The position numbers and the translations under genes are program-made. This document shows, one piece after another, positions 50,368-59,336 of a stretch of DNA of 64,000 nucleotides (positions are counted from its first letter, which is position 1; each line of letters starts with the position of its first letter). The notes below the pieces were generated by a model. The model was not told the DNA's origin. It worked only from the letters and a program-made list of their open reading frames with translations, and ran no database searches. Origin of the DNA: Streptomyces sp. NBC_01231 (GTDB lineage: Bacteria; Actinomycetota; Actinomycetes; Streptomycetales; Streptomycetaceae); contig CP108521.1 of the NCBI GenBank assembly GCA_035999765.1, positions 9,858,001 through 9,922,000 on the forward strand, given 5' to 3'.

Positions 50368-50474
50368 GGTGCCTCCCTGCCCGCCCGGACACTGTGACAA
50401 GCGTGGCTGACCTGCGCAACAGCGGGCCGACGGTGGTCACCGGAGCCTCGGGCGCCTCGCCGGACCCGGCTCGG

Positions 50475-50523
50475 TTGACACAACGTCCGAACACCGCCTC
50501 CCGGCTGGACACATCACGCGTTG
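50475..50523. promoter_or_regulatory. Possible promoter and inverted repeat before gabT
   Basis: The 226-bp divergent gap contains TTGACA (50475-50480), a consensus -35, but no good -10 at 17 bp. ACAACG (50480-50485) and CGTTGT (50518-50523) form an inverted repeat with a 32-bp spacer, a possible PucR target. Confidence 0.35.
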
Positions 50524-50593
50524 TCCGCCTCCGGACGGGTGGAGATGCTCGGGATGCCGGAGTAGTCCGCAACCCATTGGCCGGGAGACGAAC

Positions 50594-51862
50594 ATGACCG
50601 CACTGTCGCCGCACCTTCGCCAGGCCACGCCCGTCGTGGCGGCCCGGGGCGAGGGCGTCCACCTGTACGGCGAGGACGGCCGCCGCTATCTCGACTTCAC
50701 CGCCGGCATCGGCGTCACCAGCACCGGCCACTGCCACCCCAGGGTCGTGGCGGCGGCGCAGGAGCAGGTGGGCACGCTGGTCCACGGCCAGTACACGACC
50801 GTCATGCACCAGCCGCTGCGGCAGCTCGTCGACAGGCTCGGCGAGGTGCTGCCGGCCGGCCTGGACAGCCTGTTCTTCACCAACTCCGGCAGCGAGGCGG
50901 TGGAGTCCGCGCTGCGGCTGGCCAGGCAGGCCACCGGCCGCCCGAACGTGCTGGTCTGTCACGGCGGGTTCCACGGCCGGACCGTGGCGGCGGCCGCCAT
51001 GACCACCTCCGGCACCCGCTTCAGGTCCGGCTTCTCCCCGCTGATGAGCGGCGTGGTCGTCACCCCGTTCCCGTCGGCCTACCGGTACGGCTGGGACGAG
51101 GACACCGCCACCCGCTTCGCCCTCCAGGAGCTCGACTACACCCTCCAGACCATCTCCTCGCCCGCCGACACGGCCGCGGTCATCGTCGAGCCGGTACTCG
51201 GCGAGGGCGGATACGTGCCTGCCACCCGAGCCTTCCTGGAGGGACTGCGGGAGCGGGCCGACCGGCACGGCTTCCTGCTGATCCTCGACGAGGTGCAGAC
51301 CGGGGTGGGCCGCACCGGCCGGTTCTGGGGACACGACCACTTCGGGGTCACGCCCGACATCCTGATCACCGCCAAGGGCCTCGCCAGCGGATTCCCGCTG
51401 TCCGGCATCGCCGCCTCCGAGGAACTGATGGGCAAGGCCTGGCCGGGCTCGCAGGGCGGCACCTACGGCGCCAACGCGGTGTCGTGCGCCGCGGCCGTCG
51501 CCACCCTCGACGTCGTCCGCGACGAGAAGCTCGTCGAGAACGCCGAGACGATGGGCGCCCGGCTGCGGCACGGCCTGGAGCAGGTGGCCGCGCGGACCGA
51601 GGCCATCGGGGACGTACGGGGCCTCGGCCTGATGCTGGCCTCCGAGTTCGTCACCGAGGACGGCAGCCCCGACCCCGAGACCGCCGCCCGCGTGCAGCGC
51701 GCCGCCGTCGACGAGGGCCTGCTCCTGCTGCTGTGCGGGGCCTGGAACCAGGTCGTGCGGATGATCCCGGCGCTCGTGATCGACGAGTCGGCCGTGGACG
51801 CGGGCCTTCAGGCGTGGGCGGCCGCGGTGGAGACCGGTACGTCCGGAGCGGCACGGCGATGA
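50594..51862 (+). CDS. gabT: 4-aminobutyrate aminotransferase (class III PLP)
   Basis: 422 residues. PLP features are TNSGSEAVESALRLAR, GGFHGRT, LILDEVQTGVGRTGRFW, and the Schiff-base Lys in ITAKGLASGFPLS. It transfers the amino group of GABA (or a similar omega-amino acid) to 2-oxoglutarate, giving succinate semialdehyde. It is followed by the FAD/Fe-S gene (4-bp overlap) and gabD. Relatives act on beta-alanine, diaminobutyrate or other omega-amines, so GABA is the best but not the only substrate. Confidence 0.88.
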   Translation: MTALSPHLRQATPVVAARGEGVHLYGEDGRRYLDFTAGIGVTSTGHCHPRVVAAAQEQVGTLVHGQYTTVMHQPLRQLVDRLGEVLPAGLDSLFFTNSGSEAVESALRLARQATGRPNVLVCHGGFHGRTVAAAAMTTSGTRFRSGFSPLMSGVVVTPFPSAYRYGWDEDTATRFALQELDYTLQTISSPADTAAVIVEPVLGEGGYVPATRAFLEGLRERADRHGFLLILDEVQTGVGRTGRFWGHDHFGVTPDILITAKGLASGFPLSGIAASEELMGKAWPGSQGGTYGANAVSCAAAVATLDVVRDEKLVENAETMGARLRHGLEQVAARTEAIGDVRGLGLMLASEFVTEDGSPDPETAARVQRAAVDEGLLLLLCGAWNQVVRMIPALVIDESAVDAGLQAWAAAVETGTSGAARR

Positions 51863-54744
51863 CGAACGCCACCCGCGACCTGGCCGGTCTGTCGGCCCGC
51901 CTCGCGCAGACCGCGCCCGGCCTGCGGGTGGAAACCGGGCCCGGAGGCACGGGCCCCTACGCCTACGACGCCTCCAACTACCGGGTGCCGCCGCGTGCGG
52001 TGGCGTTCCCGCGCACCACCGACGACGTGTGCGCGGTGCTGCGGGCCTGCCGGGAGGAGGGCATCCCGGTCACCGCCCGGGGCGGCGGCACCAGCATGGC
52101 GGGCAACGCGGTCGGACCCGGAGTCGTGCTGGACTTCTCCCGGTACATGAACCGGATCCTGGCCATCGACACCGAGGCGGGCACCGCGCGCGTCGAGGCG
52201 GGCGTGGTCCTCGACGCGCTGCGGGACGCGGCCGGAGAGCACGGGCTCACGTTCGGCCCCGACCCGTCCTCGCACAGCCGCTGCACCCTCGGCGGAATGA
52301 TCGGCAACGACGCGTGTGGCAACCGGTCCGTCCGGCACGGGCGGACCAGCGGCCACATCGACTCCCTCGACATCGTCACCGCCGACGGGGTGCGTGCCGT
52401 GGCCGACCACACCGGACTGCACGCCGCCGACCCGGACGACACCGACGCGGTCCGACGCGTCGCCCGCCTCGAAGCGGACGTACACCGCCTGATCGCCGAC
52501 AACCTGGCGCCGATCCGCACCGAACTCGGCCGCATCCCCCGCCAGGTCTCCGGCTACCAACTGCACCACCTCCTGCCGGAGAACGGCTTCGACGCGGCCC
52601 GCGCCCTGGTCGGCACCGAGGGCACCTGCGCGGTCGTCACGGGCGCGACCGTACGTCTGGTCGCCACCGCACCCGCCTCCGCGCTGCTCGCCCTCGGCTA
52701 CGACGACGTCGTCGACGCCGCCGAGGACGTCCCGGAGATCCTGCGCTGGGAACCCACCGCCGTGGAGGGCATGGACGAGGCGATCGTCGCCACCATGCGC
52801 GCCCGCCGCGGTCCGGGCGCCGTCACCGGCCTGCCCGAGGGGCGTGCCTGGCTCTACGTCGAACTCGACGGCGAGGACCCGGCGACGGTCACCACCCGGG
52901 CGGCCGAACTGCTCGACGTCCTCAAGGCCCGGGGCCGGATGACGGGCGGCCGGGTCGTGGAGAGCGCGGCCGAACGCCGCTCGCTGTGGCGGGTCCGCGA
53001 GGACGGTGCCGGGCTCGCCGCCCGCCTGGTGGACGGCCGCGAGTCCTGGCCCGGCTGGGAGGACGCGGCGGTCGCCCCCGACGACCTCGCCGTCTATCTG
53101 CGGGACTTCCGTGACCTGCTGGCCCGCCACGAACTCACCGGGGTGCTGTACGGGCACTTCGGCGCCGGCTGCGTGCACGTGCGCATCGACTTCGACCTCG
53201 CCACGCAGGCCGGCCGGGCCGCCACCCGCCGGTTCCTCACCGAGGCGGCCGCCCTCGTCGTCGAGCACGGCGGGACGCTGTCGGGGGAGCACGGCGACGG
53301 GCGGGCGCGCGGTGAGCTGCTGGAGATCATGTACAGCCACCGGATGGTCGAGGCGTTCGCCGCCTTCAAGCGGATCTTCGATCCGGAGGGGATCCTGAAC
53401 CCCGGCGTCATCGTCGCTCCGGCCCCGCTCGACGCCGACCTGGCGCTGCGCGAACTGCCCCTCCTCGACACGGCGTTCACCTTCCCGCACGACAAGGACG
53501 GCTTCACCGGCGCGGCCCGCCGCTGCGTCGGCGTCGGCCGCTGCCGGGGTGATGCGGGCGGCGTGATGTGCCCCAGCTACCGGGCCACCGGCGAGGAGAA
53601 CGCCTCCACCAGGGGCCGCGCCCGCCTGTTGCAGGAGATGGTGCGTGGCGAGTCGATCCAGGACGGCTGGCGCTCGACCGAGGTGCGTGACGCCCTGGAC
53701 CTGTGTCTGTCCTGCAAGGCGTGCTCCACCGACTGCCCCGTCGGCGTCGACATGGCGACCTACAAGGCCGAGTTCCTGCACCAGCACTACCGGGGCAGGC
53801 TCCGGCCCGGTTCCCACTACTCGCTCGGCTGGCTGCCCTTGACGTCCGCGCTCGCCGGTTTCGCCGCCCGCCCGGTCAACGCCCTGCTGCGCGGGCCGCT
53901 CGGCAGGCTGCTGGCCCGGCTCGGAGGAGTCACGACCCGGCGCTCGATCCCCGCGTTCGCCTCCCGACGCGCCCTGCGCTCCCAGCTGCGCGGGACGAGA
54001 ACCGCCGAACCGGCCACGGCAGTGCTCTTCGTCGACAGCTTCACCCGTGCCTTCCGCCCCCAGGTCGCCGGGGCCACCGCCCGGGTGCTCGCCGACGCCG
54101 GGATCCCCAGCACCGCCCGGGACGGCCTGTGCTGCGGGCTGACCTGGGTCAGCACCGGCCAGCTGTCCGTGGCACGCCGCGTGATGGCCCGTACCGTCGC
54201 CCACCTGGACGACGGCGGCGACGCGCCCGTCATCGTCGCCGAGCCGAGCTGCGCCGCCGCGCTCAGACGCGACGTGCCCGAACTCCTCGACACCGACGCC
54301 GCCCGCCGGGTTGCGGCCCGCGTGCACACTCTCACCGGCGCGCTGACCGACCTCGCCGCCCCGGACTGGAGCCCGCCGCCCCTGCCCGCCGGCGTCGTCC
54401 TGCAGACCCACTGCCACGAATACGCCACCTTCACCGACCGCCGCCCGCGCGACCTGCTGCGCCGGCTCGGCGTACGGACCGTGGACGAGGCGGAGGGCTG
54501 CTGCGGACTCGCGGGGAACTTCGGCTTCGAGGCCCAGCACTACGACACCTCGATGGCCGTCGCCGACCTCGCCCTGAAACCCCGCCTCGAGGACCTTCCC
54601 GACCGGGACCGGACCGTCGTCGTGGCCGACGGCTTCAGCTGCGCCACCCAGATCGACCACCTCGCCGGTGACCGAGGCGTCCACGCGCTCCATCTCGCGG
54701 AACTGCTCGACCCCGCCGCCGATCGACCAGGAGAGACACCATGA
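51859..54744 (+). CDS. FAD/Fe-S 2-hydroxyacid dehydrogenase, YdiJ-like
   Basis: 961 residues from the ATG at 51859 (4-bp overlap with gabT). N-terminal FAD-binding type 4 domain (GGGTSMAGNAVGPGVVLDFS; DPSSHSRCTLGGMIGNDACG). FAD-oxidase C-terminal domain to about 520 (SGEHGDGRARGELL). Then a ferredoxin-like region with RRCVGVGRCRGDAGGVMC and CLSCKACSTDCPVGVD, and two CCG domains (GLCCGLTWVS; EGCCGLAGNFGFE). This matches YdiJ-type D-2-hydroxyglutarate or D-lactate dehydrogenases. Between gabT and gabD it may oxidise a hydroxyacid formed from the semialdehyde or from 2-oxoglutarate. Overlaps gabD by 4 bp. Confidence 0.87.
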   Translation: MTNATRDLAGLSARLAQTAPGLRVETGPGGTGPYAYDASNYRVPPRAVAFPRTTDDVCAVLRACREEGIPVTARGGGTSMAGNAVGPGVVLDFSRYMNRILAIDTEAGTARVEAGVVLDALRDAAGEHGLTFGPDPSSHSRCTLGGMIGNDACGNRSVRHGRTSGHIDSLDIVTADGVRAVADHTGLHAADPDDTDAVRRVARLEADVHRLIADNLAPIRTELGRIPRQVSGYQLHHLLPENGFDAARALVGTEGTCAVVTGATVRLVATAPASALLALGYDDVVDAAEDVPEILRWEPTAVEGMDEAIVATMRARRGPGAVTGLPEGRAWLYVELDGEDPATVTTRAAELLDVLKARGRMTGGRVVESAAERRSLWRVREDGAGLAARLVDGRESWPGWEDAAVAPDDLAVYLRDFRDLLARHELTGVLYGHFGAGCVHVRIDFDLATQAGRAATRRFLTEAAALVVEHGGTLSGEHGDGRARGELLEIMYSHRMVEAFAAFKRIFDPEGILNPGVIVAPAPLDADLALRELPLLDTAFTFPHDKDGFTGAARRCVGVGRCRGDAGGVMCPSYRATGEENASTRGRARLLQEMVRGESIQDGWRSTEVRDALDLCLSCKACSTDCPVGVDMATYKAEFLHQHYRGRLRPGSHYSLGWLPLTSALAGFAARPVNALLRGPLGRLLARLGGVTTRRSIPAFASRRALRSQLRGTRTAEPATAVLFVDSFTRAFRPQVAGATARVLADAGIPSTARDGLCCGLTWVSTGQLSVARRVMARTVAHLDDGGDAPVIVAEPSCAAALRRDVPELLDTDAARRVAARVHTLTGALTDLAAPDWSPPPLPAGVVLQTHCHEYATFTDRRPRDLLRRLGVRTVDEAEGCCGLAGNFGFEAQHYDTSMAVADLALKPRLEDLPDRDRTVVVADGFSCATQIDHLAGDRGVHALHLAELLDPAADRPGETP

Positions 54745-56180
54745 CCGACACACTTACCCAGTTGTTCATCGGCGGGGCCTGGGTGGATGCCGCGGACGGC
54801 GCCACCCTGCCCGTCGACGACCCCGCGACCGGCGAGATCCTCTGCCAGGTCGCCGACGCGGGCCCCAAGGACGCCAGGCTCGCGGAGGACGCGGCCGTCC
54901 AGGCGCAGGAGGAGTGGGCGCGTACCGCGCCCCGGGCACGCAGCGAGATCCTGCGCCGCGCGCACGAGATCATCCTCGAACGCACCGACGAGCTCGCCCA
55001 CCTGATGACGTCCGAGATGGGCAAGCCGCTCGCCGAGGCCAGGGGAGAGGTGGCGTACGCCGCCGAGTTCTTCCGCTGGTTCTCCGAGGAGGCCGTCCGG
55101 ATCGACGGCGGATACGGCACCCTGCCCGACGGCCGCAACCGCATGCTGCTCTCCCGCCGCCCGGTCGGCCCCTGTCTGCTGATCACCCCGTGGAACTTCC
55201 CGCTGGCCATGGGGACCCGCAAGATCGGCCCGGCGATCGCGGCCGGCTGCACGATGATCCTCAAGCCGGCCCCGCAGACCCCGCTGTCCAGCCTCGCGCT
55301 GGCCGGGATCCTGAAGGAGGCCGGACTCCCGGACGGCGTACTGAACGTCGTCACGACCTCCCGGGCGGGAGAGGTGTGCGAGCCGCTGCTGCGCGGCGGC
55401 AGGATCCGCAAGCTCTCCTTCACCGGCTCCACGCAGGTCGGACGGCTGCTGCTGGCCCAGTGCGCCGACGCGGTCGTCCGTACGTCGATGGAGCTGGGCG
55501 GCAACGCGCCGTTCATCGTCTTCGACGACGCCGACCTGGAGAAGGCCGTGGACGGGGCGATGACCGCCAAGATGCGCAACATGGGGGAGGCGTGCACCGC
55601 CGCCAACCGCTTCTTCGTGCACCGGTCGGTGGCGGAGGAGTTCGGCCGGCGGCTCGCCGCACGCATGGGAGCGCTCGTCGTGGGACCGGGCACCCGGGAC
55701 GGGGTCGACGTCGGCCCCCTGATCGACACCAAGGGCCGCGCCAAGGTCGAGGAACTGGTCGGCGACGCGGTGGACCGCGGCGCCCGCGTGCTCGTCGGCG
55801 GCCGGACGCCGGAGGGCCCCGGATGTTTCTACCCGCCGACCGTGCTCACCGACGTCGACCCCGGCAGCCGTCTGATGGACACGGAGATCTTCGGTCCGGT
55901 GGCGGCGATCCTCACCTTCGACGAGGAGGACGAGGTCGTGCGCCGGGCCAACGACACACCCTGGGGGCTTGTCGGCTACCTCTTCACCGAGGGCCTGGAC
56001 CGAGCCCTTCGCATCAGCGAACGCCTGGAGGTGGGCATGGTGGGCCTCAACACGGGCCTGGTGTCGAACCCGGCGGCGCCGTTCGGCGGGGTCAAGCAGT
56101 CGGGCCTCGGCCGGGAAGGCGGCCGGGTGGGGATCGACGAGTTCCTGGAGTACCAGTACCTGGCGATCCCCGTGGGATGA
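54741..56180 (+). CDS. gabD: Succinate-semialdehyde dehydrogenase
   Basis: 479 residues. ITPWNFPLAMGTRKIGPAIAAGCTMILKPAPQTPLSS is the cofactor region (read in two parts), MELGGNAPF holds the general-base Glu and GEACTAANR the catalytic Cys285. C-terminal NTGLVSNPAAPFGGVKQSGLGREGG is GabD-like. It oxidises the GabT product to succinate. Thirteen bases separate it from the convergent IclR gene. Confidence 0.9.
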   Translation: MTDTLTQLFIGGAWVDAADGATLPVDDPATGEILCQVADAGPKDARLAEDAAVQAQEEWARTAPRARSEILRRAHEIILERTDELAHLMTSEMGKPLAEARGEVAYAAEFFRWFSEEAVRIDGGYGTLPDGRNRMLLSRRPVGPCLLITPWNFPLAMGTRKIGPAIAAGCTMILKPAPQTPLSSLALAGILKEAGLPDGVLNVVTTSRAGEVCEPLLRGGRIRKLSFTGSTQVGRLLLAQCADAVVRTSMELGGNAPFIVFDDADLEKAVDGAMTAKMRNMGEACTAANRFFVHRSVAEEFGRRLAARMGALVVGPGTRDGVDVGPLIDTKGRAKVEELVGDAVDRGARVLVGGRTPEGPGCFYPPTVLTDVDPGSRLMDTEIFGPVAAILTFDEEDEVVRRANDTPWGLVGYLFTEGLDRALRISERLEVGMVGLNTGLVSNPAAPFGGVKQSGLGREGGRVGIDEFLEYQYLAIPVG

Positions 56181-56193
56181 CGGCGCGGGGCCC

Positions 56194-56943
56194 TCACCCG
56201 AGGCGGCGGGCGGTGATCTCCGCCGCCGTGTCGGTGACCACTCGCCCCAGCTCGGCGAGCCGGCCGGGCTCGAAGCGGGAGTCGGGAAGGGAGACGGCCA
56301 CGGCGGCCAACGGCGTGCCGTCCTCGTCGAGCACGGGTGCCGCGATGGCGCAGACGCCCGGCCGGTACTGGTTGTGGTTGACGGCGTATCCACGGTCCTT
56401 GACGCGACGGAGCTCCACGCGCAGCTCCTCCGGGTCGGTGATGGTCTCCTCGCCGTAGCCCTCCAGTGTGCTCGCCGCGAACTCGTCGACCTCGGACTTC
56501 GACAGATGGGCGAGGACCGCGTGCCCGGTGGCCGTGGCGTGCAGGGGTGAGATGTCGCCGATGGCGTGGAAGGTCCGTACGGGGTGGTCGCAGTCGACGC
56601 GGTCGACGACGACCATGCCGTGCAGGGCGTCGGGCACCGAGAGGTGGATGGTCTCGTTCACCGCGTCGCGGAGCCGGATCATGGGCTCGCGGGCGGCGGC
56701 GAACAGGCTGGAGCCCTGCAGTGCGGCGGGCCGTACGGCGAGGACGCGCGCGCCGATCTCCCAGCGGGTGGTGTCCTTGCGGTTGGCCCGCAGCCAGCCC
56801 GCCTCGTTGAGCGTGATCAGGGTCCGCTGCACGGTCGATTTGGGCAGGCCGAAGAGCTTCGTCAGCTCCCCGACGGTCACGGGCTGATGCTGGGCGACCG
56901 CTTCCAGGATGCGCAGTGACCTGGTGACGCTCTTCATTTCCAT
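56194..56943 (-). CDS. IclR-family transcriptional regulator 1
   Basis: 249 residues from the ATG at 56941-56943, 7 nt after a G-rich ribosome site; a longer upstream frame is an artefact. Winged helix (VTRSLRILEAVAQHQPVTVGELTKLF; KSTVQRTLITLNEAGW) then the IclR ligand domain (NETIHLSVPD; YAVNHNQYRPGVCAIAAPV). It is nearly identical to regulator 2 through about residue 125 and diverges after that, including in the ligand pocket. It probably binds the palindrome at 57016-57030 upstream of itself. Confidence 0.93.
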   Translation of the reverse strand: MEMKSVTRSLRILEAVAQHQPVTVGELTKLFGLPKSTVQRTLITLNEAGWLRANRKDTTRWEIGARVLAVRPAALQGSSLFAAAREPMIRLRDAVNETIHLSVPDALHGMVVVDRVDCDHPVRTFHAIGDISPLHATATGHAVLAHLSKSEVDEFAASTLEGYGEETITDPEELRVELRRVKDRGYAVNHNQYRPGVCAIAAPVLDEDGTPLAAVAVSLPDSRFEPGRLAELGRVVTDTAAEITARRLG

Positions 56944-57015
56944 CCCGGTGCCCCCTCGGATCCTGACTCCTTCCCGGAGCCACAGACAATGAGCGTGCCG
57001 GATCCTAGCATGGCG

Positions 57016-57030
57016 TTCCATAATGTGGCA
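57016..57030. promoter_or_regulatory. IclR operator-like palindrome 1
   Basis: TTCCATAATGTGGCA, a near-palindrome, lies 73 bp upstream of the iclR1 start. It is embedded in a block that is nearly identical to the region of copy 2 (CTAGCA..GCGTTCCA.AATGTGGCACG). Confidence 0.65.
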
Positions 57031-57091
57031 CGATTTCGGGGTCCGGTCTTCCTTCCGCCCGGCGATCGGCGAGGCTGCCGCCACATGCACG

Positions 57092-57130
57092 GAGGGTGGG
57101 CTCCCACGCCGCGCGTGGGAGCCCACCCTC
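57092..57130. terminator. Perfect 18-bp hairpin terminator after iclR2
   Basis: GAGGGTGGGCTCCCACGC pairs perfectly with its complement at 57113-57130 across a 3-nt loop. It lies just beyond the iclR2 stop (minus strand) and before the promoter of iclR1, so it insulates the two genes. Each arm itself contains GTGGG/CCCAC self-complementarity. Confidence 0.8.
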
Positions 57131-57166
57131 TCTGGCGCGGCGCCCCGCAGGGTCACCGCCGTCCGT

Positions 57167-57919
57167 TCAGGCGCCCAGGCGGCGCCGTGTGATCTCCGTG
57201 GTCGTGTCGGCGACGAGGCGGCCCCACTCGGGCACTCGGTGCGCGTCGTACCGGGACTCGGGCATGGAGATGGCCACCGTGGCGAGTGGTGTGCCGTCCT
57301 CGTCGAGGACCGGCGCGGCGACGGCGCAGACGCCCGGCCGGTACTGGTTGCGGTTGACCGCGTAGCCGTCGGTGCGGATCCGGTCGAGCTCGGCGCGCAA
57401 CGCGTCGGGGTCGGCCGGTGTCGTGTCGCTGAAGCGCTCCAGGCCCCCCGTGATGAGCTCTTCGACGTCCTGCTTCGGCAGATGGGCGAGAACGGCGCGC
57501 CCGACGGCGGTCGCGTGCAGGGGTGAGGTGTCGCCGATCGCGTGGAAGGTCCGTACGGCGTGATCGCAGTCGACACGGTCCACCACGACCATGCAGTGCA
57601 GGGCGTCCGGAACCGACAGGTGGATGGTCTCGTTCACCCTGTCCCTCAGCCGCACCATGGGCTCGCGTGCGGCGGCGAACAGGCTGGAGCCCTGTAGCGC
57701 GGCGGGCCGTACGGCGAGGACGCGCGCGCCGATCTCCCAGCGGGTGGTGTCCTTGCGGTTGGCCCGCAGCCAGCCCGCCTCGGCCAGCGTGATCAGAGTG
57801 CGCTGCACGGTCGACTTCGGGAGGCCGAACAGTTTCGTCAATTCCCCGACGGTCACGGGCTGATGCTGGGCGACCGCTTCCAGGACGCGCAGCGACCTGG
57901 TGACGCTCTTCATTTCCAT
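57167..57919 (-). CDS. IclR-family transcriptional regulator 2
   Basis: 250 residues from the ATG at 57917-57919, after GGGGGGAAA. It is a paralogue of the gene at 56194; the winged helix differs by only about two residues. The C-terminal half differs (GGLERFSDTTPADPDALRAEL), pointing to a changed ligand. It is divergent from the oxidase operon and shares the palindrome at 58017-58031 with it, so it is the likely repressor or activator of that operon. Confidence 0.93.
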   Translation of the reverse strand: MEMKSVTRSLRVLEAVAQHQPVTVGELTKLFGLPKSTVQRTLITLAEAGWLRANRKDTTRWEIGARVLAVRPAALQGSSLFAAAREPMVRLRDRVNETIHLSVPDALHCMVVVDRVDCDHAVRTFHAIGDTSPLHATAVGRAVLAHLPKQDVEELITGGLERFSDTTPADPDALRAELDRIRTDGYAVNRNQYRPGVCAVAAPVLDEDGTPLATVAISMPESRYDAHRVPEWGRLVADTTTEITRRRLGA

Positions 57920-58016
57920 CCGATTTCCCCCCGTTAATCCTCGGAATCTCTTGCGGACACCCTCTTGACTCCCCTCCGTGCCACTGCCATTGTCTGTGCC
58001 AGATTCTAGCACAGCG

Positions 58017-58031
58017 TTCCACAATGTGGCA
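58017..58031. promoter_or_regulatory. IclR operator-like palindrome 2
   Basis: TTCCACAATGTGGCA is a 7+1+7 palindrome with one mismatch, between iclR2 and the oxidase gene. With its flanks it copies the region at 57001-57031, so the duplication carried gene and operator together. Both IclR proteins may compete for both sites. Confidence 0.7.
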
Positions 58032-58194
58032 CGGCTCTACGGGAGAACCCGAGGATGAGCCGGAACCCCGAGAACCGGACGGATGCGAGCCGTGGGTCCT
58101 GCCAGGACCAAGCCCCCGCCCAAACCCACTCGAATCGAACAGCCTCGCGCCGAGGGCTCAGCATGCGCCCCCGGCGATACGAAAGGAAAGCCCT

Positions 58195-59334
58195 GTGTCA
58201 GCTGCCAGGAAGCGCGTCGCCGTGGTGGGCGTCGGAACGATGGGCAGCCAGGCCGCCTGGCGGCTGGCGGCCCGCGGCGCGGAGGTCGTCGGATACGACC
58301 GCTTCGCCCCCGGCCACGACCGCAGCGCCGCCGGCGGTGAGACCCGGATCTTCCGCAGTGCCCACTTCGAGGACTCCCGGTACGTTCCGCTCCTCAAGCA
58401 CGCCGACACCCTGTGGGAGCGGCTCCAGCAGGAGACCGGCCGGGAGCTGCGCCGCCTGACCGGATGCCTGCTGATGGGGCCGACCGGGCACCACCAGATG
58501 GCGACGGTCCTGCAGTCCATCGCCGAGCACGGCCTGGACCACGAGGTGCTCGACGTCGAGTCGCTGGCCAAGCGCTTCCCGCAGTTCCGGATCGAGGACG
58601 GCGACGCGGCCGTACTCGACCGCCGAGCCGGCTTCATCCGCCCCGAGCTGACCATCCAGACCGCCGCCCGCCGCGCCGAGCAGCTGGGCGCCACGATCCA
58701 TCGCTACACCACGGTCCGGGAAGTCGTCCCCGTCGCGGGCGGCGTGGAGATCCGTACCGACGCCGGCAGTGAGCGCTTCGACACCGCCGTCGTCACCCCC
58801 GGCCCCTGGGTCAACGACCTGCTGCCCGACCTGCCGTGGGAGGTGGACATCCGCCGCCTCGTCAGCGCCTGGTACGTGCCCACCACCGACGGCTGGTTCG
58901 GCGAGGAGCGCCCGGCGTTCATCCGTACCGCGCCCAACCACTGCTACGGCCTGCCCTCCCCGGACGGTGTCTCCGTCAAGCTCGGCCTGTCCCGCGCCCT
59001 GCACCGGCCGGCCGGCGACCCGAACCAGCTGGACCGGACCGTGGCTCCGGAGGAACTGCGGATCTTCTCCGAGCTGATCGAGCGTCACATGCCGGACCTG
59101 CACCCCGACCCGACCCGCCTGTCCGTCTACATGGAGGGCTACACCGAGAGCAGCCGCCCCCTGGTAGGCCCGCTGCCCGGCACCGGCGAGAACGTCGTCC
59201 TGCTCGCCGGGTTCTCCGGCCACGGCTTCAAGCTCTCGCCGGCCTTCGGCGACATCGCCGCGGACCTCGCGCTGGACGGCGCCTCGCGGCAGCCCATCGA
59301 CTTCCTCTCCACCGTCGGCCGTTCGGAGGCCTGA
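58195..59334 (+). CDS. FAD-dependent amino-acid/sarcosine-type oxidase (SolA-like)
   Basis: 379 residues from the GTG at 58195, after GAAAGG. N-terminal dinucleotide motif VAVVGVGTMGSQAAWRLAARGAEVVGYDRF, then HDRSAAGGETRIFRSAHFED, typical of N-methyltryptophan oxidase and monomeric sarcosine oxidase. C-terminal GFSGHGFKLSPAFGDIAADL marks the covalent-FAD family, though the flavin-linking Cys cannot be assigned. It would oxidise a secondary or primary amine to an imine with H2O2. First gene of a five-gene or longer operon. Substrate unknown. Confidence 0.88.
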   Translation: MSAARKRVAVVGVGTMGSQAAWRLAARGAEVVGYDRFAPGHDRSAAGGETRIFRSAHFEDSRYVPLLKHADTLWERLQQETGRELRRLTGCLLMGPTGHHQMATVLQSIAEHGLDHEVLDVESLAKRFPQFRIEDGDAAVLDRRAGFIRPELTIQTAARRAEQLGATIHRYTTVREVVPVAGGVEIRTDAGSERFDTAVVTPGPWVNDLLPDLPWEVDIRRLVSAWYVPTTDGWFGEERPAFIRTAPNHCYGLPSPDGVSVKLGLSRALHRPAGDPNQLDRTVAPEELRIFSELIERHMPDLHPDPTRLSVYMEGYTESSRPLVGPLPGTGENVVLLAGFSGHGFKLSPAFGDIAADLALDGASRQPIDFLSTVGRSEA

Positions 59335-59336
59335 AC

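Noticed and set aside
48770..51571. 933-codon minus frame across pucR and gabT
   Set aside because: It spans two well-supported genes in other frames and has no motif or ribosome site.
51808..54753. 981-codon open frame antisense to the FAD/Fe-S gene
   Set aside because: It is a mirror frame. The plus strand has FAD, Fe-S and CCG motifs in order.
56194..57576. 460-codon version of IclR regulator 1
   Set aside because: The N-terminal 211 codons read through iclR2 sequence in another frame and the hairpin terminator. The ATG at 56943 with a ribosome site and family-length product is better.
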